Positions 12,984 through 13,368 of a stretch of 13,368 nt of DNA are shown here, one piece after another. A program made the position numbers and the translations under genes. The stretch is from NCBI GenBank assembly GCA_001801495.1, contig MGXW01000112.1:1-13368 (forward strand), given 5' to 3'. The notes under the pieces were generated by a model, which saw nothing but the letters and a program-made list of their open reading frames with translations, had not been told where the DNA came from and ran no database searches. The stretch comes from Gammaproteobacteria bacterium RIFCSPHIGHO2_12_FULL_37_34 (GTDB lineage: Bacteria > Pseudomonadota > Gammaproteobacteria > DSM-16500). Position 1 is the stretch's first letter. Every line of letters starts with the position of its first letter.

Positions 12984-13368
12984 TCAAACCACATGAAATT
13001 GAAGCAAGCTAATAATAATTTCGACCGCGATTAAAATAATGATAATGCTTTCCAACAAACTAGAATGACGATGTTGTACTTGGCTATTTAAAATGTGTAA
13101 CAATTCTTGCAACACATCTAACTTTTGATTAAGCGCCATGACTCGACTTGGAATATCAAGAAACTTTTTCGTCATAATATAATAAGGCTCTAAACTCGGG
13201 TTGCGCCAAAAAAATTCTGGTGCATCGAGATACTCAATATTAATATTAATCGAACTTCTTGCAAGAAAGATCTCACCAATACGTTTAAATATCGCACGTC
13301 GTGATAAAGAAATGACACCTTTAGTAGCAATTTCTTCTGGTAAATGCTTATTTTTTTTAATCGCCTCT
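12984..13368 (-). CDS. RMD1/YagE-family (DUF155) protein, C-terminal part only
   Basis: The frame is open from the right window edge to the stop at 12984, giving 127 residues; the start lies outside. The sequence matches the C-terminal half of the DUF155/RMD1 family: LPEEIATKGVISLSRRAIFKRIGEIFLARSSINI, then YLDAPEFFWRNPSLEPYY, then FLDIPSRVMALNQKLDVLQELLHIL, and a final hydrophobic segment ESIIIILIAVEIIISLLQF that anchors it in the membrane. The in-frame ATG at 13175 is internal and not the start, since conserved family residues continue upstream of it. Eukaryotic relatives (Rmd1, RMND1) include mitochondrial translation factors; the role of the bacterial proteins is not established. It is convergent with the coiled-coil gene. 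Confidence 0.85.
   Translation of the reverse strand, partial: EAIKKNKHLPEEIATKGVISLSRRAIFKRIGEIFLARSSININIEYLDAPEFFWRNPSLEPYYIMTKKFLDIPSRVMALNQKLDVLQELLHILNSQVQHRHSSLLESIIIILIAVEIIISLLQFHVV

Overview
The window is AT-rich bacterial chromosome. Its conserved core follows a gammaproteobacterial order: corB-like gene, ffh, rpsP, rimM, trmD, rplS, with recJ nearby. The protein sequences of RecJ, TrmD, L19 and S16 align closely with the gammaproteobacterial versions I know. Two genes encode coiled-coil proteins with glycine-rich membrane segments and no recognisable enzymatic domain. That pattern, together with the base composition, recalls host-associated Legionellales (Legionella/Coxiella relatives). 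This placement is an inference, not a demonstrated fact.

Layout. Positions 1-5204 are all on the minus strand. In transcription order they hold a small membrane protein, recJ, a 797-residue coiled-coil membrane protein, and a ThiF/MoeB-type E1-like enzyme that runs off the left edge. A divergent promoter pair near 5213-5265 separates this block from a plus-strand MTH938/NDUFAF3-like gene. That gene converges on a CorB/HlyC-type CNNM-CBS membrane protein on the minus strand. From 7041 the plus strand carries ffh. A minus-strand DUF1778-GNAT toxin-antitoxin module (8432-9252) sits between ffh and the ribosomal operon rpsP-rimM-trmD-rplS. An O6-alkylguanine-DNA alkyltransferase gene overlaps the end of rplS. 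A second coiled-coil/membrane protein of unknown function follows, converging on the C-terminal half of an RMD1/DUF155-family gene that runs off the right edge.

How the genes work together. The core genes serve translation and protein targeting: Ffh targets nascent membrane proteins; S16, L19 and RimM build the ribosome; TrmD modifies G37 of tRNA. RecJ and the alkyltransferase serve DNA repair.

The most striking non-coding structure is a 153-bp element between trmD and rplS. It has two perfect 48-bp inverted arms, an inner 10-bp hairpin abutting the left arm, and a 7-bp direct repeat (TAAAATG) at its flanks, like a MITE inserted inside an essential ribosomal operon. A second notable structure is the palindrome that fills the -35/-10 spacer of the toxin-antitoxin promoter. 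No tRNA, rRNA, CRISPR array or complete IS element was seen, and no gene-free stretch exceeds 300 bases.
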